Part shown: in pieces, positions 8,258 through 15,965 of the stretch
Numbering within the stretch: the first letter of the stretch is position 1
Layout of the letters: each line of letters opens with the position of its first letter
Source of the DNA: JAPWJZ01 sp041287865
Lineage (GTDB): Bacteria; Pseudomonadota; Alphaproteobacteria; Micavibrionales; UBA2020
Length of the DNA: 64,000 bases
Reading direction: 5' to 3'
NCBI GenBank assembly: GCA_041287865.1
Contig: JBGGMV010000097.1
Span: 38,847 to 102,846, forward strand
Program-made: the position numbers and the translations under genes
The notes under the pieces: generated by a model
What the model was told of the DNA's origin: nothing
The model's input: only the letters and a program-made list of their open reading frames with translations
The model's database searches: none

Positions 8258-9757
8258 TTACGCCGCCTTCAGTTTCTGGTCGTAATCGCCCACGTGCGGG
8301 AAACCGGCCAGAACCGTCTCGATCTCGGTGAACATCGAATACATCTGCTGGCGCGATACCGGGCTTTCGACCACCACGACCAGTGACGGTTTATTGGACG
8401 AGGCGCGCACAAGGCCCCAGGTGCCGTCCGGCAGCGTGACGCGCACGCCGTTGGTGGTGACGAGGCCCGAGATTTTCTGGCCCAGCACCGGCACGCCTTT
8501 TTCCATGCGTTCCTGGTAATGGCGCGTCACGGCCTCGACCACCGCGTATTTGCGGTCATCGGGGCAATGCGGCGACATGGTGGGGGAGCTCCAGGTGACG
8601 GGGAGTTCCGCGCGCAATTCCCCGAGGCTCTTGTCCGGCTGGCGGTCAAGCATGCGGCAGATAGCGACAGCAGAGAGCAAGCCGTCGTCATAGCCGCGGC
8701 CGAGCGGCGCGTTGAAGAAGAAATGCCCGCTCTTCTCGAAACCGGCCAGCGCCTCCAGTTCGTGAACGCGGCGCTTGATATAGGAATGGCCGGTCTTCCA
8801 GTAATCGGTATGCACGTTGCGCGCCTTCAGCACGGGGTCGCTGTGGTAAAGGCCTGTCGATTTCACGTCGACCACGAAGACAGGGTTCTTGTACACCAGC
8901 GACAGGTCGCGGGCCAGCAGCACGCCCACCTTGTCGGCGAAAATCTCCTCGCCCGTGTCATCGACGACGCCGCAGCGGTCGCCGTCGCCATCGAAGGCAA
9001 AACCCAGGTCCGCGCCGCTTTCCTTCACCATGGCGCTGAGCGCATGGAGCATGTCCATGTCCTCGGGGTTGGGGTTGCAGCGGGGGAAGGTGTAATCAAG
9101 CTCGCAATCCATCTCGACAACGTCGACGCCGATGGCGCGCAGCGCCTGCGGGGCATAGGCGCCGGCCGTGCCGTTGCCGCAGGCGACGACAGCCTTGACC
9201 TTGCGCTTCAGCTTGCCGTCCTTGGCGAGGTCGGCGAGGTATTTTTCCTTGATGCCGTCGACCGTCGTCCACGATCCGCCGGGGCGCGTCTGGCATTTAT
9301 CCTGCAGCACGATATCGCGCAGGCGGCCCATCTGCTCGGGGCCGAAGGTCAGCGGGCGCTCGGCGCCGATCTTGACGCCGGTCCAGCCGTTTTCGTTGTG
9401 GCTTGCGGTCACCATGGCGACGGCGGGGCAATCGAGCGCGAATTGCGCGTAGTAGGCGACGGGGGAAAGGGCGAGGCCGATGTCCTTGACGCGGCAGCCG
9501 GCGGCCACAAGGCCCAAAATCATGGCGTGCTTGATGGTCGCGCTATAAGAACGGTAATCGTGGCCGACGACGATGGAAGGTTCGACGCCCAGTTCATGGA
9601 GGAGCGTGCCGATGCCAAGGCCCAGCTGCTGCACGCCGCGCAGGTTCAGTTGTTCGGGATAGAGCCAGCGCGCGTCATACTCGCGGAAACCGGCAGGGGA
9701 AATCAGGATATCGCGCTCGAAAGCCTCCGTATTCGGCTTGATCTGGGCGTGGGACAT
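8258..9757 (-). CDS. algC: Phosphomannomutase/phosphoglucomutase AlgC
   Basis: Converts mannose-6-phosphate to mannose-1-phosphate for GDP-mannose synthesis; family members also act on glucose phosphates. The active phosphoserine is S119 in TASHNENGW, the metal loop is DGDGDRCGVVDD, and the C-terminal phosphate-binding loop is RASSNKP. At 499 residues it is slightly longer than Pseudomonas AlgC (463). In Pseudomonas algC lies away from the alginate operon; here it sits between algE and algL, with gaps of 16 and 4 nt, suggesting that this copy is dedicated to alginate. Confidence 0.9.
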   Translation of the reverse strand: MSHAQIKPNTEAFERDILISPAGFREYDARWLYPEQLNLRGVQQLGLGIGTLLHELGVEPSIVVGHDYRSYSATIKHAMILGLVAAGCRVKDIGLALSPVAYYAQFALDCPAVAMVTASHNENGWTGVKIGAERPLTFGPEQMGRLRDIVLQDKCQTRPGGSWTTVDGIKEKYLADLAKDGKLKRKVKAVVACGNGTAGAYAPQALRAIGVDVVEMDCELDYTFPRCNPNPEDMDMLHALSAMVKESGADLGFAFDGDGDRCGVVDDTGEEIFADKVGVLLARDLSLVYKNPVFVVDVKSTGLYHSDPVLKARNVHTDYWKTGHSYIKRRVHELEALAGFEKSGHFFFNAPLGRGYDDGLLSAVAICRMLDRQPDKSLGELRAELPVTWSSPTMSPHCPDDRKYAVVEAVTRHYQERMEKGVPVLGQKISGLVTTNGVRVTLPDGTWGLVRASSNKPSLVVVVESPVSRQQMYSMFTEIETVLAGFPHVGDYDQKLKAA

Positions 9758-9773
9758 GTCTCGTGACCTTTCA

Positions 9774-11219
9774 TCATAACTTGATTTTCAACTCCACGAG
9801 ACCACGTACGGCAGTTTCCCCGTCGCTGGGGCCGAAAGCGTCACCGGCATGGAAGACGCCGATGCTGCTCCGGAGATTCATGTCCTGAACGTGCGGAACG
9901 GTAATTTCCGCCTCTTTCAGGATATCCACGTTAAACAGGAGGTCGAGCCCCTGCCCCAGGTCACGGTCCACGCCGTTAAGCGTGGTAATGACGCCGTTCG
10001 CCGAGAGGGAGGTGGCTCTTTCATCAAGCCTGTAATACCGGTAGACAATGCCCGCGTTGCTGGCGTCGAATACCGGCATGGTCGCCCCCGCCGCGAGAAC
10101 ATGGATATTGTTGAGCTCCGGCCGAAGCGCGGTGCCGTAGTTATCCGTGTTCTCGGTTAACGCGCCGAAGCGGCTAAAGTTCCCGTTCAATCCGCTCTGG
10201 CGGAAACCGTTGTCTTCCTGCGCCGTGCCGGGGTTTTCGTCGCCCGAGGCGAAGGCATAGCCGAAGTGCAGGATGGGCGAGGCATTGGGCAGCGGCACGT
10301 CGACCGCGCCGTCAAAGGCCCAGCCGCTGACGTCGCGGGAGGTGAGCGCGTTAACGATTTGCGTGCCGGGGCCGAAGGGCGCCGTGCCGGTCACGACCTC
10401 GTCGCCTTCCACCGCCATCAGGTCGGCGCGGTAGGCGAATTTGTTGTCGCCCGTCGTGGGCAGGCGCGTCTCGCCGGAGGCGCGGACGCCGAACCAGACA
10501 AGGTCGTGCGTTTCGCTGTCCACATCGTCTGAGGCGAAAATATCGCCGAGGTTCACGTCCGAATGGTCGTTCTGGACCTGGATGCGGCCTTCGAGAAAGT
10601 TCTGGTAGTAATATTGCCACGACGCGGAGCCGAGGAAGCGGGTGACGTCTTCCTCGTTATTGCCGAAATCGTCGCCGCCGGTGCGGTAGGACATCAGGTT
10701 CTCGCCGCCCGCGATAAAGCCGGAGAAGAGCGTTGAATCATAGTAAACGTTCGCAGCGTCGAAGTTGCGGTTCCACCACACGCCATAGGGATCGCGCATT
10801 TTCTGGCGGCCGATGCGCACGCCTGCGGGCGTGTCGCCGATATCGTCAAACTGGAAATAGGACTGCCGCCATTCGAGGAAGCTGTCGCCGCGCGAGAGCG
10901 AGCCGGTGTCGTTGCTCTCGTAACCCGCCTTGCCGGCGCTGGCGACGGCGCGCCCCTCCCAGAAGAACAGCACATCTTCGGTGATGTCGGCGTAAACCTT
11001 GAAGCGCGCCTCGAGCGCGGCCGTGCCGATGGTGTCGCTGCCCATGGTGTCGAGGTCGCCGTTGTCGAGGCCGATGCCCTGCGCGCGCAATTCCGTTTCG
11101 ACGCGCACGGCCGGCGTTTCTTTCACCGGTTCTGTCGCCGCGAAGGCCTGGGGCGAAACGCCCATCATCAAAAATGCAAATAGCGCCGCAACACGAGCCT
11201 GCCCTGAAATGGCTGCCAT
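9774..11219 (-). CDS. algE: Alginate export porin AlgE
   Basis: Outer-membrane 18-stranded beta-barrel that exports alginate. The signal peptide ends at AFA about residue 27. The mature part shows alternating hydrophobic/aromatic strands and acidic loops, and aligns in character with AlgE (opening with ELRAQGIGLDNGD, then FWEGRAV and RIGRQKMRDPYGVWW). Length is 481 residues against about 490 in P. aeruginosa. The ATG at 11219 has GGGAG about 9 nt upstream; an in-frame ATG at 11309 lies within algK and is rejected. Downstream of algK, as in Pseudomonas. The last residue is Leu rather than the common Phe of barrel proteins. Confidence 0.88.
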   Translation of the reverse strand: MAAISGQARVAALFAFLMMGVSPQAFAATEPVKETPAVRVETELRAQGIGLDNGDLDTMGSDTIGTAALEARFKVYADITEDVLFFWEGRAVASAGKAGYESNDTGSLSRGDSFLEWRQSYFQFDDIGDTPAGVRIGRQKMRDPYGVWWNRNFDAANVYYDSTLFSGFIAGGENLMSYRTGGDDFGNNEEDVTRFLGSASWQYYYQNFLEGRIQVQNDHSDVNLGDIFASDDVDSETHDLVWFGVRASGETRLPTTGDNKFAYRADLMAVEGDEVVTGTAPFGPGTQIVNALTSRDVSGWAFDGAVDVPLPNASPILHFGYAFASGDENPGTAQEDNGFRQSGLNGNFSRFGALTENTDNYGTALRPELNNIHVLAAGATMPVFDASNAGIVYRYYRLDERATSLSANGVITTLNGVDRDLGQGLDLLFNVDILKEAEITVPHVQDMNLRSSIGVFHAGDAFGPSDGETAVRGLVELKIKL

Positions 11220-11247
11220 CAGAAATCTCCCTTTTCGAGTTAGGGGA

Positions 11248-12579
11248 TCAGTCGCGATTGGCGATCTGATAGGCTCTGGAAATACCCTCCGGTTGGAGCT
11301 TTTTCTCAAGACTTGTAATCTTCTTGTCCAGGCCTGCGACCCCGGCCTTGCGCGCCTGATAAAGCAGCGACAAGGCCTGAACTATATCAACGGGTCGCCC
11401 TTCACCCTTTTTATACATCTCCGCGATGCGAACCAAGGCCCTTTTATCGCCGGATTTGAGCGCATTGTTGTAATTTTCCATCGCAGTGTCATATTTACCC
11501 AGTCTTTTCTGCACGTCGCCCAGCGGCAGATAGGCGTCGCGGCGGCCATGAACGCTGGCCGCGGAAACAAGTTCCCTCTCCGCTTCAATATTTTTTCCGG
11601 CTTTCTTATGCAACTGTCCAAGATTATAAACCGCCTTGGTATTGCCTGCCGCAAGCGAGTTTTCGAAGGCGGATTCAGCCTTTTCTGTGTTGCCGGCGTC
11701 CTTATGCAGCTTTCCCAGCCTGTAATGCAGCTGGCGGTCGCCCAAGGCGGCCCCCTTGGTCCAGGCGGCCTCGGCCAGGTCGGCGCGGCCCCGGGCCTGA
11801 TGGAGGTCTCCCAGATGCCTGTAGGCGGCTATATCGCCGGTCTGGGCCGCACGGGTGAAATCGTTAACGGCTAGGTCGGTCTTGCCCTGTTTCTCGTGGA
11901 TGACGCCAAGGTGGAAGTTGGCGTCCCCATGGCCCGCCGCCAGCGCCTTGGTAAAGGCCCGCTCGGCTTCGCCATAGCGGTTACGCGCCAGGTAAAGCTT
12001 GCCGAGGCGGTACCAGGCATGGGTGTCGCCCGCCGCCACGGCATTGCCGAAATATTTATCCGCCTGCGCCGTATTGCCCCGCGCCTCGGCCACCAGGCCC
12101 AGCTGGTACCAGGCCCGACTGTCGCCGCCATTGGCCGCCGCCAGGAAGTGTTTTTCCGCGCCGGCGTAATTGTTCTGCTCGAGGTCGAGCGCGCCAAGCT
12201 GGTAGTAAGACCTGCGGTCGCCCAGCATCAGCGCCTTGCTGAACATGCCGCGCGCCTTGTCGCGGTTGACGGGCGCGCCTTTGCCTTCCTTGTAAGCCTT
12301 GCCAAGCGCGATATAGGCGCCCGGGTATTTCTCGCGCGTGGCGTGCTCGAACAGCCTGACCGCGCCTTTCGGATCGGCGGGAACGCCGGTGCCGGTCATC
12401 TTCATTTCGCCCAGCTTGGTTTCCGCTTCGGGAAAGCCGCGACGGGCCAGTTCGTCCCAATGGGCGCGGGCGGTTTTGTAATCGCCCTGCTTGTAGGCGT
12501 TGTCGGCCGTGTCGAGGTCGGCGGCGCAGCCTGCCAGCAGCACGACGAGGGCGCAGGAGGAAACGAATTTCCTGATCAT
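11248..12579 (-). CDS. algK: Alginate secretion lipoprotein AlgK
   Basis: Outer-membrane lipoprotein of TPR/Sel1-like repeats that helps to place AlgE and binds the periplasmic alginate complex. A lipobox LLAGC places the lipidated cysteine at residue 18. About ten helical repeats follow, with recurring xxYxLGxL and GDxxAxYxLG signatures. The product has 443 residues, close to P. aeruginosa AlgK (475). The start overlaps the algA stop as ATGA. The order algK-algE is conserved, but algA lies between alg44 and algK here. Confidence 0.85.
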   Translation of the reverse strand: MIRKFVSSCALVVLLAGCAADLDTADNAYKQGDYKTARAHWDELARRGFPEAETKLGEMKMTGTGVPADPKGAVRLFEHATREKYPGAYIALGKAYKEGKGAPVNRDKARGMFSKALMLGDRRSYYQLGALDLEQNNYAGAEKHFLAAANGGDSRAWYQLGLVAEARGNTAQADKYFGNAVAAGDTHAWYRLGKLYLARNRYGEAERAFTKALAAGHGDANFHLGVIHEKQGKTDLAVNDFTRAAQTGDIAAYRHLGDLHQARGRADLAEAAWTKGAALGDRQLHYRLGKLHKDAGNTEKAESAFENSLAAGNTKAVYNLGQLHKKAGKNIEAERELVSAASVHGRRDAYLPLGDVQKRLGKYDTAMENYNNALKSGDKRALVRIAEMYKKGEGRPVDIVQALSLLYQARKAGVAGLDKKITSLEKKLQPEGISRAYQIANRD

Positions 12580-13700
12580 AGCGCCCCGGCCCGGCTGATG
12601 ACTTCCGGCATGACAGGCATATGCGCCGTCTGCGGATAGCCGCGCGCCTTCAGCATTTTGACGAGGGAGCGAAGGGAATCGCTGTCGCTGCGCTTGGCCA
12701 CCAGCAGTGCGTCGCCCGTGTCGATGACCACAAGATCCTCGACGCCGGCGCAGGCGATCAGTTTCGTGCCGCCTTGAATGAGACAGTCGCGCGTGCCGTG
12801 CAGGACTGCGTCGCCGGCGATGGCGTTGCCGTCAACGTCCTTGGCGCGCAGTTCCCAGAGGCTCTCCCATGATCCGATGTCGGACCACAGCGGGTTGCAG
12901 GGCACGACGGCGACGCGGCTGGATTTTTCCATGATCGCCTTGTCGAAGGGCAGCGAGGGAATGGCGTCATAAAGGTCGTTGGCGGGCTGCGTGAAGTCCG
13001 GTGCTTTGTCCATCGCCGCCGCCACTTGCCGCAGCATCTCGCCCGCATGCTTGATGTATTCGAGGATCAGCGTATCGACGGAGAAAAGGAACATGCCGCT
13101 GTTCCAGAGGTAATTGCCCTCCGCCACGTATTTTTGGGCTGTTGCCAGGTCCGGCTTCTCGACGAATCCTTCGGCGCGGTGGACGCCGTTGAACTCGGCC
13201 GGGCCGAGGCGGATATAGCCATAGCCGGTTTCGGCGCGGGTCGGCTTGATGCCGAAGGTGGCGAGCCTGCCGTCGCTGCTGGCATCCATCGCGCTGCGGA
13301 AGGCTGTGGCCATTTCCTCCTCGTTGCCGATGTAGTGGTCGGCGGGCAGAATCCAGAGCGTGGCACCGCGGCCGAAGACGCGGCGGACATAGACGGCCGC
13401 ATAGGCGACGGCGGCGGCCGTGTTGCGGGCGGAAGGCTCGCAGAGCACATGTTTCGCGGCCGCGGGATCGATCGCCGACAGCTGTTCGCGCACCATGCCG
13501 GCGAGGTTCGCGCTCGTGACAGTCACAAGGTGCTCGGGCTTGGCGTTGGCGACGCGCAGCGCGCGCTCCATGGTGTTCTGCAGCAGCGAGCGGTCGTCGA
13601 CCAGCGGCAGGAACTGCTTGGGGTGCTGCTCGCGGCTGGCGGGCCAGAGGCGCGATCCGGAACCGCCGCAGAGGATAACGGGGACGATGATTTTAGACAT
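12576..13700 (-). CDS. algA: Mannose-1-phosphate guanylyltransferase, AlgA lacking its isomerase domain
   Basis: Makes GDP-mannose from mannose-1-phosphate and GTP. The nucleotidyltransferase signature LCGGSGSRLWP is at residues 10-20, with ILPADHYI and FVEKP motifs and the SDIGSW element. With the ATG at 13700 the protein has 374 residues. Pseudomonas AlgA is about 480 residues and bifunctional, with a C-terminal cupin phosphomannose isomerase; that domain is absent here and is encoded separately at 14930-15430. The long open frame upstream to 14033 lies inside alg44 and is not part of the gene. It starts 14 nt after alg44 and overlaps algK by 4 nt. Confidence 0.9.
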   Translation of the reverse strand: MSKIIVPVILCGGSGSRLWPASREQHPKQFLPLVDDRSLLQNTMERALRVANAKPEHLVTVTSANLAGMVREQLSAIDPAAAKHVLCEPSARNTAAAVAYAAVYVRRVFGRGATLWILPADHYIGNEEEMATAFRSAMDASSDGRLATFGIKPTRAETGYGYIRLGPAEFNGVHRAEGFVEKPDLATAQKYVAEGNYLWNSGMFLFSVDTLILEYIKHAGEMLRQVAAAMDKAPDFTQPANDLYDAIPSLPFDKAIMEKSSRVAVVPCNPLWSDIGSWESLWELRAKDVDGNAIAGDAVLHGTRDCLIQGGTKLIACAGVEDLVVIDTGDALLVAKRSDSDSLRSLVKMLKARGYPQTAHMPVMPEVISRAGAL

Positions 13701-13714
13701 GGTGGGACACCTTT

Positions 13715-14755
13715 CTAGCGCGTTGAGAAATCGACCGCCGCAGGGCGGTTGATGAAGTCGATAGGCAGTTTCTGGTCGAGCAGCACCTTGACCGTCGCGC
13801 CGTCCGCGCCCGTGACCAGCGGCGATTCGATGGTGGCCACGCGGCCCGTGTACTTGACGGAGGAGCCGAAGACCGAGACCGTGGCGGTGCTGGAAGATTT
13901 TATTTTCATGCCGGCGTTGGGTTCCACCTGCGCCAGCACCCAGGGGGAGGCATCGAGCGGGGCCAGCGTCAGGACGCTGTCGCCCTGCTCCGCGATATCG
14001 CCTTCGCCCAGATTGGTCTTGGTGATATAGCAATTGCAGGGGCTGGTGATCGTGACGGACGCGCCATTGACAGGCGTGATGGTGCCCAGCGCCTGACCGC
14101 GCTTGACGATCGCAAGGCCGGGATCGAGCCGCATATGAACCGTGCCCGCGACCGGCGCGCGCAAGGGGGTAGCGGCCCCCGCGACCACCGCGTCACGCGA
14201 GCGCACGACGAAGATGCTGTTATAAAGGTTGCTGCCGATGAACATGATCAGCAGGACGCCCAGCGCCGCCACCAGCAGCAGGCCGGGGATCTGCCGGGCG
14301 AACCCGGGGACATTCTCGCGGTTGACCGGCGCGCGCGCCTTGGCGAAATTGTTGCGCGCGGCGACGTTCAGCACGTTGCCCGCCGTCACCACTTCACCCG
14401 AGATAAAGGAGCGCAGGACATGCGTCAGGAAAGAAATCTGACGCGAGGTCGGGTTGACGAAGCGGCAGCCGAGCAGCTTGGACGCGGGGCTGAAATGGCG
14501 CACTTCGCCCTCCAGCTTCGTCATCAGGGAAAACCCGTCAAACGGCAGCGAAAGGTCGAGCCGCAAGGGGGTGCCGGGCTTGAAATCGCCGCTTGCGACC
14601 TCTATAGCGACGCCGCCCGCCGACAGGTTGCGCAGCGCGCATTCCTTGCCGTTCACCAGCGCGCGGCCGGGGACAGCGAGCCTGACGTGCTGCCGCTGGG
14701 TTTCTGATTCGTGGACGACTTGAAGATTAGGCGCGTTGATGCTTGGCGATGACAT
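13715..14755 (-). CDS. alg44: c-di-GMP-binding alginate co-polymerase Alg44
   Basis: Inner-membrane protein needed for polymerisation with Alg8 and activated by cyclic di-GMP. The N-terminal cytosolic PilZ domain has both binding motifs, R21-xxx-R25 (RQHVR) and N43-x-S45-xx-G48 (NLSAGG). One transmembrane helix follows around residues 157-177, then a periplasmic biotinyl-lipoyl/HlyD-like domain. The product has 346 residues, against 389 in P. aeruginosa. The ATG at 14755 has a strong GGGAGG 6 nt upstream. It heads the minus-strand operon, and intact PilZ motifs predict c-di-GMP control. Confidence 0.92.
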   Translation of the reverse strand: MSSPSINAPNLQVVHESETQRQHVRLAVPGRALVNGKECALRNLSAGGVAIEVASGDFKPGTPLRLDLSLPFDGFSLMTKLEGEVRHFSPASKLLGCRFVNPTSRQISFLTHVLRSFISGEVVTAGNVLNVAARNNFAKARAPVNRENVPGFARQIPGLLLVAALGVLLIMFIGSNLYNSIFVVRSRDAVVAGAATPLRAPVAGTVHMRLDPGLAIVKRGQALGTITPVNGASVTITSPCNCYITKTNLGEGDIAEQGDSVLTLAPLDASPWVLAQVEPNAGMKIKSSSTATVSVFGSSVKYTGRVATIESPLVTGADGATVKVLLDQKLPIDFINRPAAVDFSTR

Positions 14756-14866
14756 TGATTCCTCCCTGTTGGCGCGAGGGGATAACGCAGCGAACCGATT
14801 ATCTCTCCAAAAAAAATTTTCGTTCCGGCTGTTTTTTTTAGGGAACTATTTAAAAAGAGGCCTCAG

Positions 14867-14891
14867 GGAACCGTTTCGGGCGTTAAAAGTT
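14867..14891 (+). promoter_or_regulatory. Candidate ECF (EcfG-like) promoter of the isomerase gene
   Basis: GGAAC (14867-14871), 16 nt, then AGTT (14888-14891), about 40 nt before the ATG at 14930. It lies in the 174-nt divergent space with alg44, which also holds GGAAC at 14841-14845 and its inverse GTTCC at 14822-14826. I found no matching -10 for those two. Confidence 0.33.
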
Positions 14892-14929
14892 AGTGGCCAC
14901 TGAAGCAAACCCCAAAAAGGAGTAAAAAA

Positions 14930-15430
14930 ATGGAAAACAGCACGGTTGCAGTCAGAATGGAAAGCGCGGTCGGCGGCATCCCCTACCGCGTCGACGATCA
15001 GGATATGCGCCCCTGGGGGCATTATATTGTCACCGCCGTCGGCACCTGCGACGAGGGCGAATACTGCGAAAAAATCATCGTCGTCAAGCCCGGCAAGATT
15101 CTCTCGCTCCAGTCGCACGAGCTGCGCGCCGAGCAATGGACGGTCAAGAGCGGCACGCTGACCGCGATTGTCGACGACATGCGCATCACGGCAGAGGCCG
15201 GCGAAGTCGTCCTCGTTCCCGCAGGCTCCATCCACTGCATGGCGAACCTCAGCAACGAGGATTGTGTGGTGGAAGAACGCCAGACCGGCACCTGCCGCGA
15301 GGAAGACATCCAGCGCTATGCCGACGCCTATAACCGCGCGACCGAGGGTGCAAATCCCGGTCTGGGCGGCGCGATTTCCATCTATAAGAGCGTGCTGTCG
15401 GATCTGCGTCATGCAAAACAAGCCGTTTAA
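14930..15430 (+). CDS. Stand-alone cupin phosphomannose isomerase (AlgA C-terminal domain equivalent)
   Basis: Predicted to interconvert fructose-6-phosphate and mannose-6-phosphate, the first step towards GDP-mannose. The 166-residue product has the type II isomerase signatures RPWGHY (residues 27-32), the metal-site segment LSLQSHELRAEQWTV and a second cupin motif around VLVPAGSIHCM. These correspond to the C-terminal half of bifunctional AlgA, which is missing from the guanylyltransferase at 12576-13700. AAGGAG lies 7 nt before the ATG. It overlaps the next gene by 20 nt. A general cupin of other function is possible, but context and motifs favour the isomerase. Confidence 0.82.
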   Translation: MENSTVAVRMESAVGGIPYRVDDQDMRPWGHYIVTAVGTCDEGEYCEKIIVVKPGKILSLQSHELRAEQWTVKSGTLTAIVDDMRITAEAGEVVLVPAGSIHCMANLSNEDCVVEERQTGTCREEDIQRYADAYNRATEGANPGLGGAISIYKSVLSDLRHAKQAV

Positions 15431-15902
15431 GCCTGCACTTTTCATGGCTGCGCTGGGGCTGGTGGCGGCATTGTCCGCGTCGGCCCTTGCCGCTGCCGTG
15501 AGCGCCGCCGACATGCACGCCTACGCGCTGCCGGTCGGCAAGGAAACGCATCAGCCGCTCCGGCTCAAGTTCGGCAAGCCCAGCCTGCTGCAGCTTGACG
15601 CAGATATCGGCGAGGTGCGGGTGGACGCGGCCCCCGCCAACGTGGTCGCCTTCGCCAACGGCCCCCGCACGGTCGCGCTCTTTCCCAAAAAACCGGGCGC
15701 GGCGCATGTCGTGATCCGCGATAAAAACGGGCAGCCGATGATGGAACGCTATGTTTTCGTCGTCGACCCGCTCAAGAAATACGTCAAACTCGACCAGCCC
15801 TGCCCCGATAACGCCAAGGCCAGCTGCCAGAAGATCTATTTCTGCCCGAACCTCTGCTACCAGACCCATGTGGTCGAACCCCCGCCAGTCTTAAAGGACT
15901 GA
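15411..15902 (+). CDS. Secreted protein with secretin-N/CpaC-like domain
   Basis: The product has 163 residues with a signal peptide (about 1-25, ASALAA). Residues 45-110 resemble the pilus/secretin N-terminal domain seen at the start of CpaC-type proteins (pattern GKxxLLQLDADIGEVRV, then LFPKKPGAAHVVI). The C-terminus carries four cysteines spaced C-x6-C-x5-C-x3-C, probably disulfide-bonded. No secretin channel domain follows. It starts inside the isomerase gene (20-nt overlap), so it is co-expressed with alginate precursor synthesis, and it ends just before a strong terminator. Its function is unknown; a periplasmic accessory of the export machinery is a guess from context. Confidence 0.7.
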   Translation: MQNKPFKPALFMAALGLVAALSASALAAAVSAADMHAYALPVGKETHQPLRLKFGKPSLLQLDADIGEVRVDAAPANVVAFANGPRTVALFPKKPGAAHVVIRDKNGQPMMERYVFVVDPLKKYVKLDQPCPDNAKASCQKIYFCPNLCYQTHVVEPPPVLKD

Positions 15903-15915
15903 TTTTCAGACATAT

Positions 15916-15950
15916 AAAAAAACGCGCCGGCATCACCGGCGCGTTTTTTT
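15916..15950. terminator. Bidirectional intrinsic terminator
   Basis: A perfect 9-bp GC-rich stem (15922-15930 with 15936-15944, loop CATCA) is flanked by seven A on the left and seven T on the right. It can stop transcription of the isomerase unit on the plus strand and of the secreted epimerase on the minus strand. Confidence 0.92.
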
Positions 15951-15965
15951 GTTTGTTGCCTGCGG

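Noticed and set aside
12576..14033. Longer 485-residue form of AlgA starting at 14033
   Set aside because: The extra N-terminus is read out of frame through alg44; the family start MSKIIVPVILCGG is at 13700.
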